From Paraburkholderia sp. BL10I2N1 (GTDB taxonomy: Bacteria; Pseudomonadota; Gammaproteobacteria; Burkholderiales; Burkholderiaceae), in NCBI RefSeq assembly GCF_004361815.1, contig NZ_SNWA01000001.1, forward strand, positions 3,410,001 to 3,474,000: 64,000 nucleotides of DNA, given 5' to 3'. Both the position numbers and the translations under genes were made by a program. This document shows, in pieces, positions 44,736-55,109 of the stretch (its first letter is position 1; every line of letters begins with the position of its first letter). The notes beneath the pieces were generated by a model. The model ran no database searches, was not told the origin of the DNA, and saw only the letters and a program-made list of their open reading frames with translations.

Positions 44736-46331
44736 ATGGACCTAGCTGCCCACGATACGCTGCCTGCCGTACTGTCCGTCACCGGGATCGGAAAGACGTA
44801 TGCCGAACCGGTGCTCGCTGACGTCGACCTCGACCTGCATGCAGGCGAGGTGCTTGCGCTTACCGGCGAGAACGGCGCGGGCAAGAGCACGCTATCGAAG
44901 ATCATCGGCGGGCTCGTCGATCCGACGACCGGCTCGATGCTTCTCGGTGGCGAGTCATACGCCCCTGCCAGCCGGACGGCCGCCGAAGCGCTCGGCGTGC
45001 GGATGGTGATGCAGGAGTTGAACCTGCTGCCGACGTTGTCGGTGGCGGAGAACCTGTTTTTGAACCGTCTGCCGCAGGCCGGAGCGCTGCGGCTCGGCTG
45101 GATCGACCGCCGCAAGCTGCGCGAGGACGCGCGGCATGCCATGGCGCAGGTCGGGCTGGATGCGATCGACCCGGACACGCTCGTCGGAGAACTCGGCATC
45201 GGGCATCAGCAGATGGTCGAGATCGCACGCAACCTGATCGACGACTGCCGGGTGCTGATTCTCGACGAGCCGACCGCGATGCTGACGGCGCGCGAAGTCG
45301 ACCTGCTGTTCGAGCAGATCGCGCGGCTGAAGGCGCGCGGCGTGGCGCTGATCTACATCTCGCACCGGCTCGAAGAGCTCGCGCGGGTGGCCGGGCGGAT
45401 CGCGATCCTGCGCGACGGCCGGCTGGTGCATGTCGACGCGATGGCGAACCTCACCAGCGAGCGGATCGTCACGCTGATGGTCGGCCGCGAACTGGGCGAA
45501 AGAATCGATCTGGGCGTGCGCAATATCGGCGCGCCCTTGCTGAAGGTGGAGGGCATCGGGCGCGCGGATGTCGTGCGCGACGTGTCGTTCGAGGTGCGTG
45601 CGGGCGAGATCTTCGGTATCAGCGGCCTGATCGGCGCGGGGCGCACGGAGCTGATGCGGCTCGTTTACGGCGCGGATCTGAAGGATCGCGGCACGGTGTC
45701 GCTTGCGAAAGTACCCGGGCAGCCGCCGGCGCCGGTGCAAATCGACTCGCCGGCCGATGCGGTCAGGCAGGGCATTGCGCTCATCACCGAGGACCGCAAG
45801 GGGGAGGGTCTGTTGCTGCCGCAACCGATCGCGGCGAACGTGTCGCTCGGCAATATCGGCAGCGTGGCGCGGCATGGCGTGGTGGATGCGAAGCGCGAAA
45901 ACGCGCTTGCGCAGAAGCAGATCGACGCGATGCGGATTCGCAGCGCCGGGCCTGCGCAGCCGGTTGGCGAGCTGTCCGGCGGCAACCAGCAGAAGGTCGT
46001 GATCGGCCGCTGGCTCGCGCGCGACTGCAAGGTACTGTTGTTCGACGAACCCACGCGTGGCATCGATGTCGGCGCGAAGTTCGATATCTATGGATTGATG
46101 GGCGCACTGGCCCGCGAGGGCCGGGCGCTCGTGGTGGTGTCGAGCGACCTGCGTGAGCTGATGCTGATCTGCGACCGGATAGGCGTGATGTCAGCGGGCC
46201 GCATGACGGGCATGTTCAACCGGGACGAGTGGACGCAGGACGCGCTGCTCGCCGCGGCATTTGCCGGTTACCGGAGCCGAGAAGCGATGTTGCATGCCCC
46301 CGACACGCACGAAGCAGGGAGTCTGTCATGA
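44736..46331 (+). CDS. rbsA: Ribose-type ABC transporter ATPase (two nucleotide-binding domains)
   Basis: Cytoplasmic ATPase of 531 residues with two fused domains. The first has Walker A GENGAGKST and Walker B VLILDEPT; the second has the degenerate Walker A GLIGAGRTE with signature LSGGNQQKVVIGRWLARD. This layout is typical of monosaccharide importers. AGGA precedes the start at five bases. The stop overlaps the permease start by four bases. Confidence 0.9.
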   Translation: MDLAAHDTLPAVLSVTGIGKTYAEPVLADVDLDLHAGEVLALTGENGAGKSTLSKIIGGLVDPTTGSMLLGGESYAPASRTAAEALGVRMVMQELNLLPTLSVAENLFLNRLPQAGALRLGWIDRRKLREDARHAMAQVGLDAIDPDTLVGELGIGHQQMVEIARNLIDDCRVLILDEPTAMLTAREVDLLFEQIARLKARGVALIYISHRLEELARVAGRIAILRDGRLVHVDAMANLTSERIVTLMVGRELGERIDLGVRNIGAPLLKVEGIGRADVVRDVSFEVRAGEIFGISGLIGAGRTELMRLVYGADLKDRGTVSLAKVPGQPPAPVQIDSPADAVRQGIALITEDRKGEGLLLPQPIAANVSLGNIGSVARHGVVDAKRENALAQKQIDAMRIRSAGPAQPVGELSGGNQQKVVIGRWLARDCKVLLFDEPTRGIDVGAKFDIYGLMGALAREGRALVVVSSDLRELMLICDRIGVMSAGRMTGMFNRDEWTQDALLAAAFAGYRSREAMLHAPDTHEAGSLS

Positions 46332-47344
46332 CGAACGTGACCAACCAGCCGGACGCGGCGCCGCCGACCGATCCTTCGGCGCCGCTCGCGAGCGGCAAGC
46401 CAGCCGGCACGCGCCTGGGTTTTTCGAACTACCTCGGCCTCGCGGGCGCGCTGCTCGCGATGATCGCGCTCTTTTCCGTGCTGAGTTCACATTTTCTGAC
46501 GTACGACACGTTCAGCACGATCGCCAACCAGATCCCCGATCTGGTCGTGATGGCGGTCGGCATGACCTTCGTGCTGATCATCGCCGGCATTGACCTGTCG
46601 GTCGGCTCGGTGCTGGCGCTGGGGGCATCGGTGGTGAGCGTCGCGGCGCTGAAATGGCACTGGGGGCCGTTTCCGGCCGCGCTGCTGGGCCTCGCCGCGG
46701 CCGCGCTCACGGGCACGGTGACGGGCACGGTCACGGTCGGCTGGCGGATTCCGTCGTTCATCGTCTCGCTTGGCGTGCTGGAAGCGGCGCGCGGTCTCGC
46801 CTACCAGATGACGAACTCGCGCACGGCCTATATCGGCGACGCGTTCGACTTCCTGTCGAATCCGATCGCGGTGGGCATTTCGCCGGCTTTCCTGATCGCG
46901 GTCGCCGTGATGATTGCGGCGCAGCTCGTGCTGACGCGCACGGTGTTCGGCCGCTATCTGGTGGGCATCGGCACCAATGAGGAAGCCGTGCGGCTCGCGG
47001 GCGTCAATCCGCGGCCGTACAAGATCATCGTGTTCGCACTGATGGGGGCGCTGTCAGGCCTCGCTGCGCTGTTCCAGATCTCGCGGCTCGAAGCCGCCGA
47101 TCCGAACGCGGGTGTCGGGCTGGAGCTGCAGGTGATCGCCGCGGTGGTGATCGGCGGCACGAGCCTGATGGGCGGCCGCGGCTCGGTGATCAGCACGTTT
47201 TTCGGCGTGTTGATCATCTCGGTGCTGGCGGCGGGCCTCGCGCAGATCGGCGCGAACGAGCCGACCAAACGCATCATCACGGGAGCGGTGATCGTGGTCG
47301 CAGTGGTGTTGGACACGTATCGGAGCAGGCGCAGAAGGATCTAG
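46328..47344 (+). CDS. rbsC: Ribose-type ABC transporter permease
   Basis: Inner-membrane permease of 338 residues with about eight to ten spans. The family motifs VGMTFVLIIAGIDLSVGSVL and GTNEEAVRLAGVNPRPYKII are clear. I start at the ATG coupled to rbsA; a longer frame lies inside rbsA. A Pro/Ala-rich N-terminal stretch of about 30 residues precedes the first span. Confidence 0.9.
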   Translation: MTNVTNQPDAAPPTDPSAPLASGKPAGTRLGFSNYLGLAGALLAMIALFSVLSSHFLTYDTFSTIANQIPDLVVMAVGMTFVLIIAGIDLSVGSVLALGASVVSVAALKWHWGPFPAALLGLAAAALTGTVTGTVTVGWRIPSFIVSLGVLEAARGLAYQMTNSRTAYIGDAFDFLSNPIAVGISPAFLIAVAVMIAAQLVLTRTVFGRYLVGIGTNEEAVRLAGVNPRPYKIIVFALMGALSGLAALFQISRLEAADPNAGVGLELQVIAAVVIGGTSLMGGRGSVISTFFGVLIISVLAAGLAQIGANEPTKRIITGAVIVVAVVLDTYRSRRRRI

Positions 47345-47469
47345 CGGCACGGATGTCGGCAGTGAGATGAAATGGGCCATTCATTGAGAGAAGAGACCAG
47401 CGCCGGGCGCGCAAGGCATCGCGCATCCGGCAAGGTCGGCAAGAAAAACAGGCAGGAGAGAAACGGGTT

Positions 47470-48498
47470 ATGGCGACGATCAAGGATGTAGCGGCCGTGG
47501 CCGGCGTGTCGTTCACGACGGTGTCCCATGTGGTGAACAACTCGCGGCCGGTGTCGGCCGATGTGCGCGCGAAGGTGGAACGCGCGATCAGCCAGCTTCA
47601 CTATGTGCCGTCCGCGGTCGCGCGCTCGCTGAAGGCGCGCGCGACGGCGACGATCGGCCTCGTGGTGCCGAACAGTACGAATCCCTATTTCGCGGAGCTC
47701 GCGCGGGGCATCGAGGACGGTTGCGCGCGCAACGGCTACTGCGTGTTCTTCTGCAACTCTGATGACGACCCCGCCAAGCAGCGCAGTTACCTGCGCGTGC
47801 TGCAGGAAAAGCGCATCGACGGGCTGATCGTCGCGTCCGCCGGCGAAGATGCGGTGCTCGCGCAGAGCCTCGCCGACTCACGCGAGCCGCTTGTAATCGT
47901 CGATCGCAACATCGAAGGCCTGAGCGCGGATCTGGTTCAGATCGACCATGAAAAGGGCGCCTATCTCGCCACCCGCCATCTGCTCGAACTCGGCCACGCG
48001 AAGATCGGCTGCATCACCGGCCCGGTGGCGACGGCGGTGAGCGCGATGCGCGTGCACGGCTTCATCCGCGCGATGGCGGAGCGCGGCATCGAGATCGCGC
48101 CTGGTGCGATCGTCGAAAGCGACTTTTCCGGTAACGGCGGTCATCGGGCGGCTGGACAGCTGTTCGACTCCGTCCGCCCCACGGCGATCTTCGCCGGCAA
48201 CGACATGATGGGTATCGGCGCCCTGCGCGCCGCAGCCGAGCGCGGGCTGAGCGTGCCGCGCGACTGCTCGATCATCGGCTTCGACGACATCGAACTGGGA
48301 CGTTTCACCTTTCCGGCGCTGTCCACGGTCGGGCAATCGGTTCGCGCGCTGGGCGACATGGCCGCGCAGACGCTGATCGAACGCATCACGGGCACGTCCG
48401 ACGCACCGACGCGCCGGCGCGTGGTGTCGCCACGTCTGATCGTGCGCGAATCGACCGCCGCCTTTACGGGTGCGCGCGAGGTCCGTGCGGCCGCTTGA
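47470..48498 (+). CDS. rbsR: LacI-family repressor (RbsR-like)
   Basis: DNA-binding repressor of 342 residues. The helix-turn-helix MATIKDVAAVAGVSFTTVSH and hinge helix YVPSAVARSLKARATATIGL are textbook LacI. The effector domain is of sugar-binding type. AGGAGA precedes the ATG. Its place between permease and ribokinase genes, and the LacI-type palindrome before rbsB, support control of this operon by ribose. Confidence 0.85.
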   Translation: MATIKDVAAVAGVSFTTVSHVVNNSRPVSADVRAKVERAISQLHYVPSAVARSLKARATATIGLVVPNSTNPYFAELARGIEDGCARNGYCVFFCNSDDDPAKQRSYLRVLQEKRIDGLIVASAGEDAVLAQSLADSREPLVIVDRNIEGLSADLVQIDHEKGAYLATRHLLELGHAKIGCITGPVATAVSAMRVHGFIRAMAERGIEIAPGAIVESDFSGNGGHRAAGQLFDSVRPTAIFAGNDMMGIGALRAAAERGLSVPRDCSIIGFDDIELGRFTFPALSTVGQSVRALGDMAAQTLIERITGTSDAPTRRRVVSPRLIVRESTAAFTGAREVRAAA

Positions 48499-48545
48499 AG
48501 GGAAGTGAACGGGCAAGGGCCCGGCAGGATCGGAAGGAGGCAGAT

Positions 48546-49508
48546 GTGGGAACCGACGTAACGCGCGGCCGGGTTGCCGTGGTGGGCAGCCTGAACATGG
48601 ATCTCGTCGTACGCGCGGCGCGTCTGCCGCACCCCGGCGAGACGTTTGCGGGCCAGGCGTTCGCTCAGGTCGCCGGAGGCAAGGGCGGCAATCAGGCCGT
48701 CGCCGCCGCGCGTCTCGGCGCCCAGGTGGCGATGATCGGCTGCGTAGGCGCCGACCCCAACGGCGCGCAGCTGCGTGCCGGCCTCGAAGCGGAGGGCATC
48801 GATTGTGGCGCGCTACAGGCGAGCCCGACGGCTTCGACCGGCGTTGCGCTTATTGTTGTGGACGACAGCAGCCAGAACGCGATTGTCATCGTCGCGGGCA
48901 GCAATGGCGAGTTGACGCCCGAGACCATCGCCCGGCACGAAGCCGTACTCGCTGCCGCCGACGTCGTGATCTGCCAGCTCGAAACGCCACCGGACGCGGT
49001 CAGGGCGGCGCTGGCCGCAGCGCGCCGTCTCGGCAAGATCGTGATCCTCAATCCGGCGCCGGCCACAGGGCCTCTGCCGGCCGACTGGCTACCTTTGATC
49101 GACTACCTGATCCCGAACGAACTCGAAGCGGCGACGCTGACCGGCCTGCCGGTGCGCACGCCGGAAGACGCGGCCAGCGCCGCTGCAGCATTACGTCAGG
49201 CAGGCGCGCGTAACGTGCTGGTGACGCTCGGGGCGCAGGGCGTGCAGGCCGCGCTCGGTGGCGCAACCCCGGGCGATGCGGACCATGCGGGCAACTCGGT
49301 CCATTCCGTCCACTACCCGGCGCCGCAGGTCAAGGCGGTCGATACGACTGCGGCGGGCGACACCTTCATTGGCGGATTCGCGGCGCAACTCGCGCAAGGT
49401 GCTGCAATCGACGCCGCGATCCGCTTCGCCCAGCAGGCCGCGGCGATTTCCGTAACACGCGCCGGCGCCCAGCCGTCGATTCCGCGGCGCGCAGAAATTT
49501 CCGTCTGA
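48546..49508 (+). CDS. rbsK: Ribokinase
   Basis: Phosphorylates ribose to ribose 5-phosphate with ATP, 320 residues. N-terminal PfkB signature VVGSLNMDLVVRA with GGKGGNQAVAAARLGA, and the catalytic C-terminal TTAAGDTFIGGFAAQL. I chose the GTG preceded by AGGAGG at six bases; the open frame begins inside the repressor gene. Last gene of the locus. Confidence 0.88.
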   Translation: MGTDVTRGRVAVVGSLNMDLVVRAARLPHPGETFAGQAFAQVAGGKGGNQAVAAARLGAQVAMIGCVGADPNGAQLRAGLEAEGIDCGALQASPTASTGVALIVVDDSSQNAIVIVAGSNGELTPETIARHEAVLAAADVVICQLETPPDAVRAALAAARRLGKIVILNPAPATGPLPADWLPLIDYLIPNELEAATLTGLPVRTPEDAASAAAALRQAGARNVLVTLGAQGVQAALGGATPGDADHAGNSVHSVHYPAPQVKAVDTTAAGDTFIGGFAAQLAQGAAIDAAIRFAQQAAAISVTRAGAQPSIPRRAEISV

Positions 49509-49708
49509 TGCCTCACAGGCAGGCATTTTGTAATTTATGCCATAGTGTTTCAGCTTAATCATCAGACAATATAAAAACTTCAAGTCCCCTTTTGCCTTGC
49601 CGTAAACGTGTTTAGAGCACCGTACCTAAACCGGTGCCACGTGTGCAGCAGGGCATCGCAACGTGCTGCACATGCCGTCTCCTCATTCGACGTAATACAG
49701 GACGAAGC

Positions 49709-51442
49709 ATGTTGAACAAGGGCATCACGATCAAGGCACGTATCGGTTTGACAATGGCGTTTCTCGCCGCGCTGCTGATGGCTATCGGCGTTCTCGGTTT
49801 GGTGGGCATGAGCCGCTCCAACGACGCTTACCGGGACACCTTTACGAACCAGATGCCCAGCGCGGTCGACATCGACAACGCCGAGCTGTTTGCCGCGCGT
49901 GAACGCCTGGCGCTGGACCGTGCTGCTTTCCTGATTGGAACGCCGGAAGCCGCGCAAACGATTGACAGAGCCCATCTGATGCGTACGACGTCGGAAACGT
50001 GGTGGAAAAAATACCTCGATCTGCCCCGCGAGGCTGAGGAGGATCGCGTGGCGCAGGACGTGGCGGCCAAACGCGCGGCGCTCTATCACGTAGCGGACGC
50101 GTTTGCCGCGACGATTTCCGCCAACGAGCAGGCGAAGATCGTCGACGTCGCGAAGCAGATGCAGGCGGCCTACACCGAGCTGTCAAGCGCCGATGACGCG
50201 CTGCGCAAGTACCAGTTCACCCAGGCCCAGGACGGCTACGACAGCGCCCAGTCGAGCTTCGAAACGTTCCGCATCGTGACGAGCGTCGCGATTGCCGCCG
50301 GTGTGCTCGCGGCCCTGTTCTCCTACATGACGCTGCGCGCCGCCATCGCCCGTCCGATCGGCGAGGCGCTCGCCCATTTCGACGCGATCGCCGCAGGCGA
50401 TCTGCGCCGCCCGGTCGTGGTGCGCTCGCATAATGAAATGGGCCAGCTGCTCGAAGGCGTGGGCAAGATGCAGCGCAGCCTGATCGAAACCGTGCGCTCG
50501 GTGCGCTCGGGCAGCGAATCGATAGCCACCGCAACCCGCCAGATCGCCGCAGGCAACACTGATCTGTCGTCGCGCACCGAAGAGCAGGCATCGGCGCTGC
50601 AGGAAACCGCGTCGAGCATGGAAGAGCTGACTGGCACGGTGAAGCAGAACGCCGAAAACGCCCGCCAGGCGAGCGCGCTCGCGGCGAACGCGTCGGAGAT
50701 CGCCAATCGCGGCAATGCCGTGGTGGGCCAGGTCGTCGGCACCATGGGCGACATCAACCACAGCTCGGCGAAGATCGCCGACATCATCTCGATCATCGAA
50801 GGCATCGCCTTCCAGACCAACATCCTCGCGCTGAACGCGGCCGTCGAAGCGGCCCGCGCCGGTGAGGAAGGGCGCGGCTTCGCCGTGGTGGCGGGGGAGG
50901 TGCGCAGCCTCGCGCAGCGTTCGTCGGCGGCGGCCAAGGAGATCAAGGAACTGATCGACACGTCGGTGGAGCGCGTGCAGTCTGGTTCGGCGCTCGTCGA
51001 CGAGGCTGGCCGCACGATGACCGACATCATCGGTGCGGTGCAGCGTGTGACGGACATCATGGGCGAAATCGCGGCCGCATCGGAAGAGCAGAGCAGCGGC
51101 ATCGACCAGGTCGCGCGCGCCGTCACGCAGATGGACGAGGTGACGCAGCAGAACGCCGCGCTCGTCGAGGAGGCGGCCGCCGCAGCGCAGTCGCTCGAAG
51201 ACCAGGCCGGCAAGCTGCGCACGGCCGTCGCGGTGTTCCAGCTTGACGAGGGGGCGGCCCAGTCCTCGTTTGGCGCGAGTCAGCCCGCGCGCCGTGCGAA
51301 GCCGGTGACCGCAGCCCGCAAGGCGGCGCTGGCCGCACCGAAGCCCGTCGGTGGCGCGCCGGCCTCGGTCGCTCCGGCTGCTCCGGCGAGAGCCGCCGCC
51401 CCGCTCGCTGCCGGCTCGGACAAGGAGTGGGAAACCTTCTGA
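49709..51442 (+). CDS. Methyl-accepting chemotaxis protein with C-terminal tether peptide
   Basis: Inner-membrane chemoreceptor of 577 residues: first span near residues 12-34, periplasmic helical ligand domain, second span ([20 protein letters not shown]), HAMP, then the signalling hairpin ([20 protein letters not shown]). It ends in Ala/Pro-rich linker and EWETF, a WxxF-type pentapeptide that tethers CheR/CheB in other systems. Start chosen at [10 protein letters not shown]; an in-frame extension of 25 codons precedes it. Ligand unknown. It ends in a strong terminator. Confidence 0.9.
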   Translation: MLNKGITIKARIGLTMAFLAALLMAIGVLGLVGMSRSNDAYRDTFTNQMPSAVDIDNAELFAARERLALDRAAFLIGTPEAAQTIDRAHLMRTTSETWWKKYLDLPREAEEDRVAQDVAAKRAALYHVADAFAATISANEQAKIVDVAKQMQAAYTELSSADDALRKYQFTQAQDGYDSAQSSFETFRIVTSVAIAAGVLAALFSYMTLRAAIARPIGEALAHFDAIAAGDLRRPVVVRSHNEMGQLLEGVGKMQRSLIETVRSVRSGSESIATATRQIAAGNTDLSSRTEEQASALQETASSMEELTGTVKQNAENARQASALAANASEIANRGNAVVGQVVGTMGDINHSSAKIADIISIIEGIAFQTNILALNAAVEAARAGEEGRGFAVVAGEVRSLAQRSSAAAKEIKELIDTSVERVQSGSALVDEAGRTMTDIIGAVQRVTDIMGEIAAASEEQSSGIDQVARAVTQMDEVTQQNAALVEEAAAAAQSLEDQAGKLRTAVAVFQLDEGAAQSSFGASQPARRAKPVTAARKAALAAPKPVGGAPASVAPAAPARAAAPLAAGSDKEWETF

Positions 51443-51492
51443 CGAACCTGCGCCGCCTCCTCGCCGGAAAGGGAGACTGCGAAGTACCGGGA

Positions 51493-51527
51493 GACCGCCG
51501 TTGCCTGTGCAACGGCGGTCTTTTTTT
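51493..51527 (+). terminator. Intrinsic terminator of the chemoreceptor gene
   Basis: GACCGCCGTTGC / GCAACGGCGGTC is a perfect 12-base stem with a CTGT loop followed by seven T residues, about 50 bases after the stop. Confidence 0.95.
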
Positions 51528-51678
51528 GTCTCCCGATGGGCGGATAAATCAGGTTCCGGTACATTGTCGGGCGCGAAGGTTGCTCGCGCCGCCTTCACAT
51601 GTCATCGTCCGCCTGCCGTACGATGCCCTCCGAAGCACTCGAAACGCAGCTAAACGCGACAGCAGGAAAGGACACGAC

Positions 51679-52452
51679 ATGACGCATCATGATTCCCATC
51701 GAGGTCTTTCCACGCGCCTGCTCGAGGCGCGCCGGCAGCGCAGTCTGATCGAAGACCTGCCGCTCGACAGCCTGCCGCCTGACGCGGCGAGCGCCTATGC
51801 GATCCAGCAGGCGGTCATCGCGGGCCTCGGAACCTCCACAGGCGGCTGGAAAATCGGCGCGAGAAGCCCGGGCGGCGCCGCTTCCGGGGCGCCCATTCCC
51901 GCCTCGCTGGTGCTGCCGTCGCCGGCCCAGATCCCCCGAGATTCGTTTTTTCGCGTGCTGGTGGAACTGGAGGTCGCCTTCCGTTTCGCCGGGCCGATCG
52001 AGCCTCGCGACAAGGCCTATGCGCGCGACGAAGTGCTGGCAAGGCTCGGTGTCGTGCTGCCCGCCATCGAAATCGTCGATAGCCGCTTTGCCGAATGGCC
52101 CAACGTCGCGGCGCTCGCGCAACTGGCGGATGCCCAGAACAATGGTGCTCTGGTCACCGGTCATGCCGTGCCCTATGCGGGATTCGCGCGCACGTTCGAC
52201 TTCGTTTCACCCGAACTGGAGCTGACTTTCGACGGCGAATCGCTGGTGCCGGAAACAACCGGCAATCCTGCTGGTGATCCACGGGAGCTGCTGGTGTGGC
52301 TCGTCAACCATTGCGCGGCGATGGGTATCACGATCGAACCGGAGTGGACCATTACGACGGGCACGTATGTCGGTGCGCACCGCATCGAACAACCCGGAAC
52401 GGTGCATGGTCATATTGACGGCCTGGGCGAAGTGGAAATCGCCCTGACGTAA
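51679..52452 (+). CDS. 2-keto-4-pentenoate hydratase-like protein (FAH family)
   Basis: A 257-residue enzyme of the fumarylacetoacetate hydrolase/hydratase superfamily. Conserved segments are GGWKIGARSPGGA, VLVELEVAFRFAG (metal-ligand Glu) and PAIEIVDSRFAEW. AAAGGA precedes the chosen ATG; the open frame starts in the chemoreceptor gene. MhpD-like enzymes hydrate 2-hydroxypentadienoate in aromatic meta-cleavage pathways, but no other pathway genes are nearby, so the substrate is uncertain. Confidence 0.75.
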   Translation: MTHHDSHRGLSTRLLEARRQRSLIEDLPLDSLPPDAASAYAIQQAVIAGLGTSTGGWKIGARSPGGAASGAPIPASLVLPSPAQIPRDSFFRVLVELEVAFRFAGPIEPRDKAYARDEVLARLGVVLPAIEIVDSRFAEWPNVAALAQLADAQNNGALVTGHAVPYAGFARTFDFVSPELELTFDGESLVPETTGNPAGDPRELLVWLVNHCAAMGITIEPEWTITTGTYVGAHRIEQPGTVHGHIDGLGEVEIALT

Positions 52453-53060
52453 GCGGACTGAAGCTTGCCCTCATGGGGCTCGCTGCCATCAGCAGCCTCG
52501 ATGGTTGAGTGCCAGCGCACCCGTTACCGACGCAAGATCGGGGCAGGGACCGCGCTGTTACAGCTTCATTGGTCGAGATAGTGGGACACACCCCCTCTGT
52601 TACAACTCATCCCCTACCTGCCGTAAACCCGCTCGTGTAATCGAAAAGCGCGCCTCATGCGTTCAGGAAAAGAAGAGCCAGGAACGTTTCCCGGCAGTAC
52701 CCGCGCGAGCGCAGCAACGTGGTGAAGCACACATGCAACACGATCCAGTGTGCGCGCGCAGACAGGCGAACTCATGTTCTTTTGCGATCGTCTGACTGAC
52801 AGGGTGGCAGGGCATTTATGTCGCAACGGCGGAGGGTACCGCTGCTCTACTGTGCTGAATGAAGCATTCTGGTCGCAGGATTGTAGGTGACCCAAAAAGT
52901 CCTGGCCAGACGACGAATGTAACGACGCTGTTGTGAGACGATTTTCACAACGTAGTTCGTGAAAAAAAATTTAAAAGGGTTTAGGATGAATTCGAGCGAT
53001 GTCGTTTCCGATTAGCGCGCCGCGCACGACATCGGTCTAGACTTTCGGCGAGGAGGTAGC
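52453..53060. other. Long upstream region of the prkA operon
   Basis: About 600 bases without a supportable gene. Two CTGTTACA motifs lie about 45 bases apart at its left end. The right end is AT-rich and holds an imperfect palindrome listed separately. I found no sigma-54 signature. A stress-type promoter is likely here. Confidence 0.45.
52942..52965. promoter_or_regulatory. Imperfect palindrome upstream of prkA
   Basis: TTTTCAC and GTGAAAA frame a nearly symmetric core (AACGTAGTTC) and are followed by a run of A and an ATTTAAAA patch, about 95 bases before the prkA start. Candidate operator or promoter element. Confidence 0.45.
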
Positions 53061-54983
53061 ATGGATATCTACAGCAGTTTCGCGACCCGCTTCGAGAAAA
53101 CCCGGGAGGATGAACTCTCGCTCGAGGAGTATCTCGCGCTCTGCAAAGACAATCCCGCCGCGTACGCCACTGCGGGCGAACGCATGTTGGCAGCAATCGG
53201 CGAACCTGAACAGATCGACACCCGCAACGATCCGCGCTCGTCGCGTATCTTCGCGAACAAGGTCATCAAGGTATACCCCGCGTTCCGTGAGTTCTACGGA
53301 ATGGAAGAAGTGATCGAGCATGTGGTCTCTTACTTCCGGCATGCGGCTCAGGGGCTCGAAGAAAAGAAACAGATTCTGTATCTTCTGGGGCCGGTCGGTG
53401 GCGGCAAGTCGTCGATAGCGGAACGTCTCAAGCAGCTGGCCGAACGTGTGCCGTTCTACGCGATCAAGGGGTCGCCGGTGAACGAGTCGCCGCTCGGGTT
53501 ATTCGACTACGACGAGGACGGTCCCATCCTCGAAGAACAATACGGCATTCCGCGCCGCTATCTGAAGACCATCCTGAGTCCATGGGCGGTCAAGCGGCTG
53601 CATGAATATAACGGCGACATCCGCAAGTTCCGCGTGGTGCGTCGGTATCCGTCGATCCTCCGGCAGATTGGCATTGCGAAAACCGAGCCCGGCGACGAAA
53701 ACAATCAGGACATTTCATCGCTGGTCGGCAAGGTCGACATCCGCAAGCTCGAACAATATGCGCAGGACGATGCCGATGCATACAGCTATTCCGGCGGCCT
53801 GTGCCTTGCGAACCAGGGCCTTCTTGAATTCGTCGAAATGTTCAAGGCGCCGATCAAGGTCCTGCACCCTTTACTGACGGCGACCCAGGAAGGCAACTTC
53901 AAGGGCACGGAAGGCTTCGGTGCGATCCCGTTCGACGGCATCATCCTCGCTCACTCGAACGAGTCGGAGTGGAAGGCGTTCCGCAACAACCGTAACAACG
54001 AAGCCTTGCTCGACCGGATCTTCGTCGTGAAGGTGCCTTACTGCCTGCGCTACTCGGAGGAAATGAAGATCTACGAAAAGCTGATCCGCAATTCTTCGCT
54101 CGCGAGCGCGGTCTGTTCGCCGGGCACGCTCAAGATGATGTCGCAGTTCTCGGTGCTGACGCGCCTGCACGAGCCGGAGAATTCGAGTCTCTTTTCGAAG
54201 ATGCAGGTGTATGACGGCGAAAACCTCAAGGACACCGATCCAAAGGCGAAGTCGTATCAGGAGTACCGCGATTTCGCGGGCGTCGACGAGGGCATGACGG
54301 GCGTGTCGACACGCTTCGCGTTCAAGATCATGTCGCGTGTGTTTAACTTCGATTCGACCGAAATCGCCGCGAACCCGGTGCACCTGATGTACGTGCTCGA
54401 ACAACAGATCGAGCGCGAGCAGTTCCCACCGGAAACCGAACAGAAGTATCTGTCGTTCGTGAAGGACGTGCTGGCCTCGCGCTACGCGGAATTCATCGGC
54501 AAGGAAATTCAGACTGCCTATCTGGAGTCGTATTCCGAGTACGGGCAGAACATCTTCGATCGCTATGTGACGTACGCCGACTTCTGGATTCAGGATCAGG
54601 AGTTCCGCGACCACGACACCGGCGAGAGCTTCGACCGCGCGGCGCTGAACGCGGAACTGGAGAAAATCGAAAAACCTGCGGGCATCAGCAACCCGAAGGA
54701 TTTCCGCAACGAGATCGTCAATTTCGTGTTGCGCGCGCGTGCTGCGAATGCCGGCAAGAACCCGGCGTGGGTCAGTTACGAGAAGCTGCGCGTCGTGATC
54801 GAAAAGAAGATGTTCTCGAATACGGAAGAACTTTTGCCTGTCATTTCGTTCAATGCGAAAGGATCGGCGGAGGAGCAGCGCAAGCACGAGGACTTCGTCA
54901 ACCGAATGGTCGCCAAGGGATACACGCCGAAGCAGGTGCGGCTCCTTTGCGACTGGTATCTACGCGTACGCAAGTCATCATGA
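53061..54983 (+). CDS. prkA: PrkA/YeaG-family serine protein kinase
   Basis: Cytoplasmic protein of 640 residues combining an AAA-type ATPase domain (Walker A LLGPVGGGKSSIAERL) with a C-terminal kinase-like domain. YeaG in E. coli is induced by nitrogen starvation and stationary phase and partners with YeaH. GGAGG stands before the ATG. It heads a three-gene set with yeaH and spoVR, a widespread stress-linked arrangement; the gap to yeaH is 126 bases and contains small hairpins. Confidence 0.92.
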   Translation: MDIYSSFATRFEKTREDELSLEEYLALCKDNPAAYATAGERMLAAIGEPEQIDTRNDPRSSRIFANKVIKVYPAFREFYGMEEVIEHVVSYFRHAAQGLEEKKQILYLLGPVGGGKSSIAERLKQLAERVPFYAIKGSPVNESPLGLFDYDEDGPILEEQYGIPRRYLKTILSPWAVKRLHEYNGDIRKFRVVRRYPSILRQIGIAKTEPGDENNQDISSLVGKVDIRKLEQYAQDDADAYSYSGGLCLANQGLLEFVEMFKAPIKVLHPLLTATQEGNFKGTEGFGAIPFDGIILAHSNESEWKAFRNNRNNEALLDRIFVVKVPYCLRYSEEMKIYEKLIRNSSLASAVCSPGTLKMMSQFSVLTRLHEPENSSLFSKMQVYDGENLKDTDPKAKSYQEYRDFAGVDEGMTGVSTRFAFKIMSRVFNFDSTEIAANPVHLMYVLEQQIEREQFPPETEQKYLSFVKDVLASRYAEFIGKEIQTAYLESYSEYGQNIFDRYVTYADFWIQDQEFRDHDTGESFDRAALNAELEKIEKPAGISNPKDFRNEIVNFVLRARAANAGKNPAWVSYEKLRVVIEKKMFSNTEELLPVISFNAKGSAEEQRKHEDFVNRMVAKGYTPKQVRLLCDWYLRVRKSS

Positions 54984-55109
54984 GGCAGGAGACGTACCGC
55001 CCGCGTGGGGCAACTGCGCGGGCAACTTGCGAGGCGCAAGCCGCATGGACATGAGGTTGCATGCGCAACTTGCGTCTCGCGCTCCAGAAATTAGAGCGGG
55101 AGACCGGAT

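Noticed and set aside
50183..51598. A 471-codon open frame antisense to the chemoreceptor
   Set aside because: Shadow of a clear chemoreceptor gene; composition is low-complexity Arg-rich and no family is recognisable.
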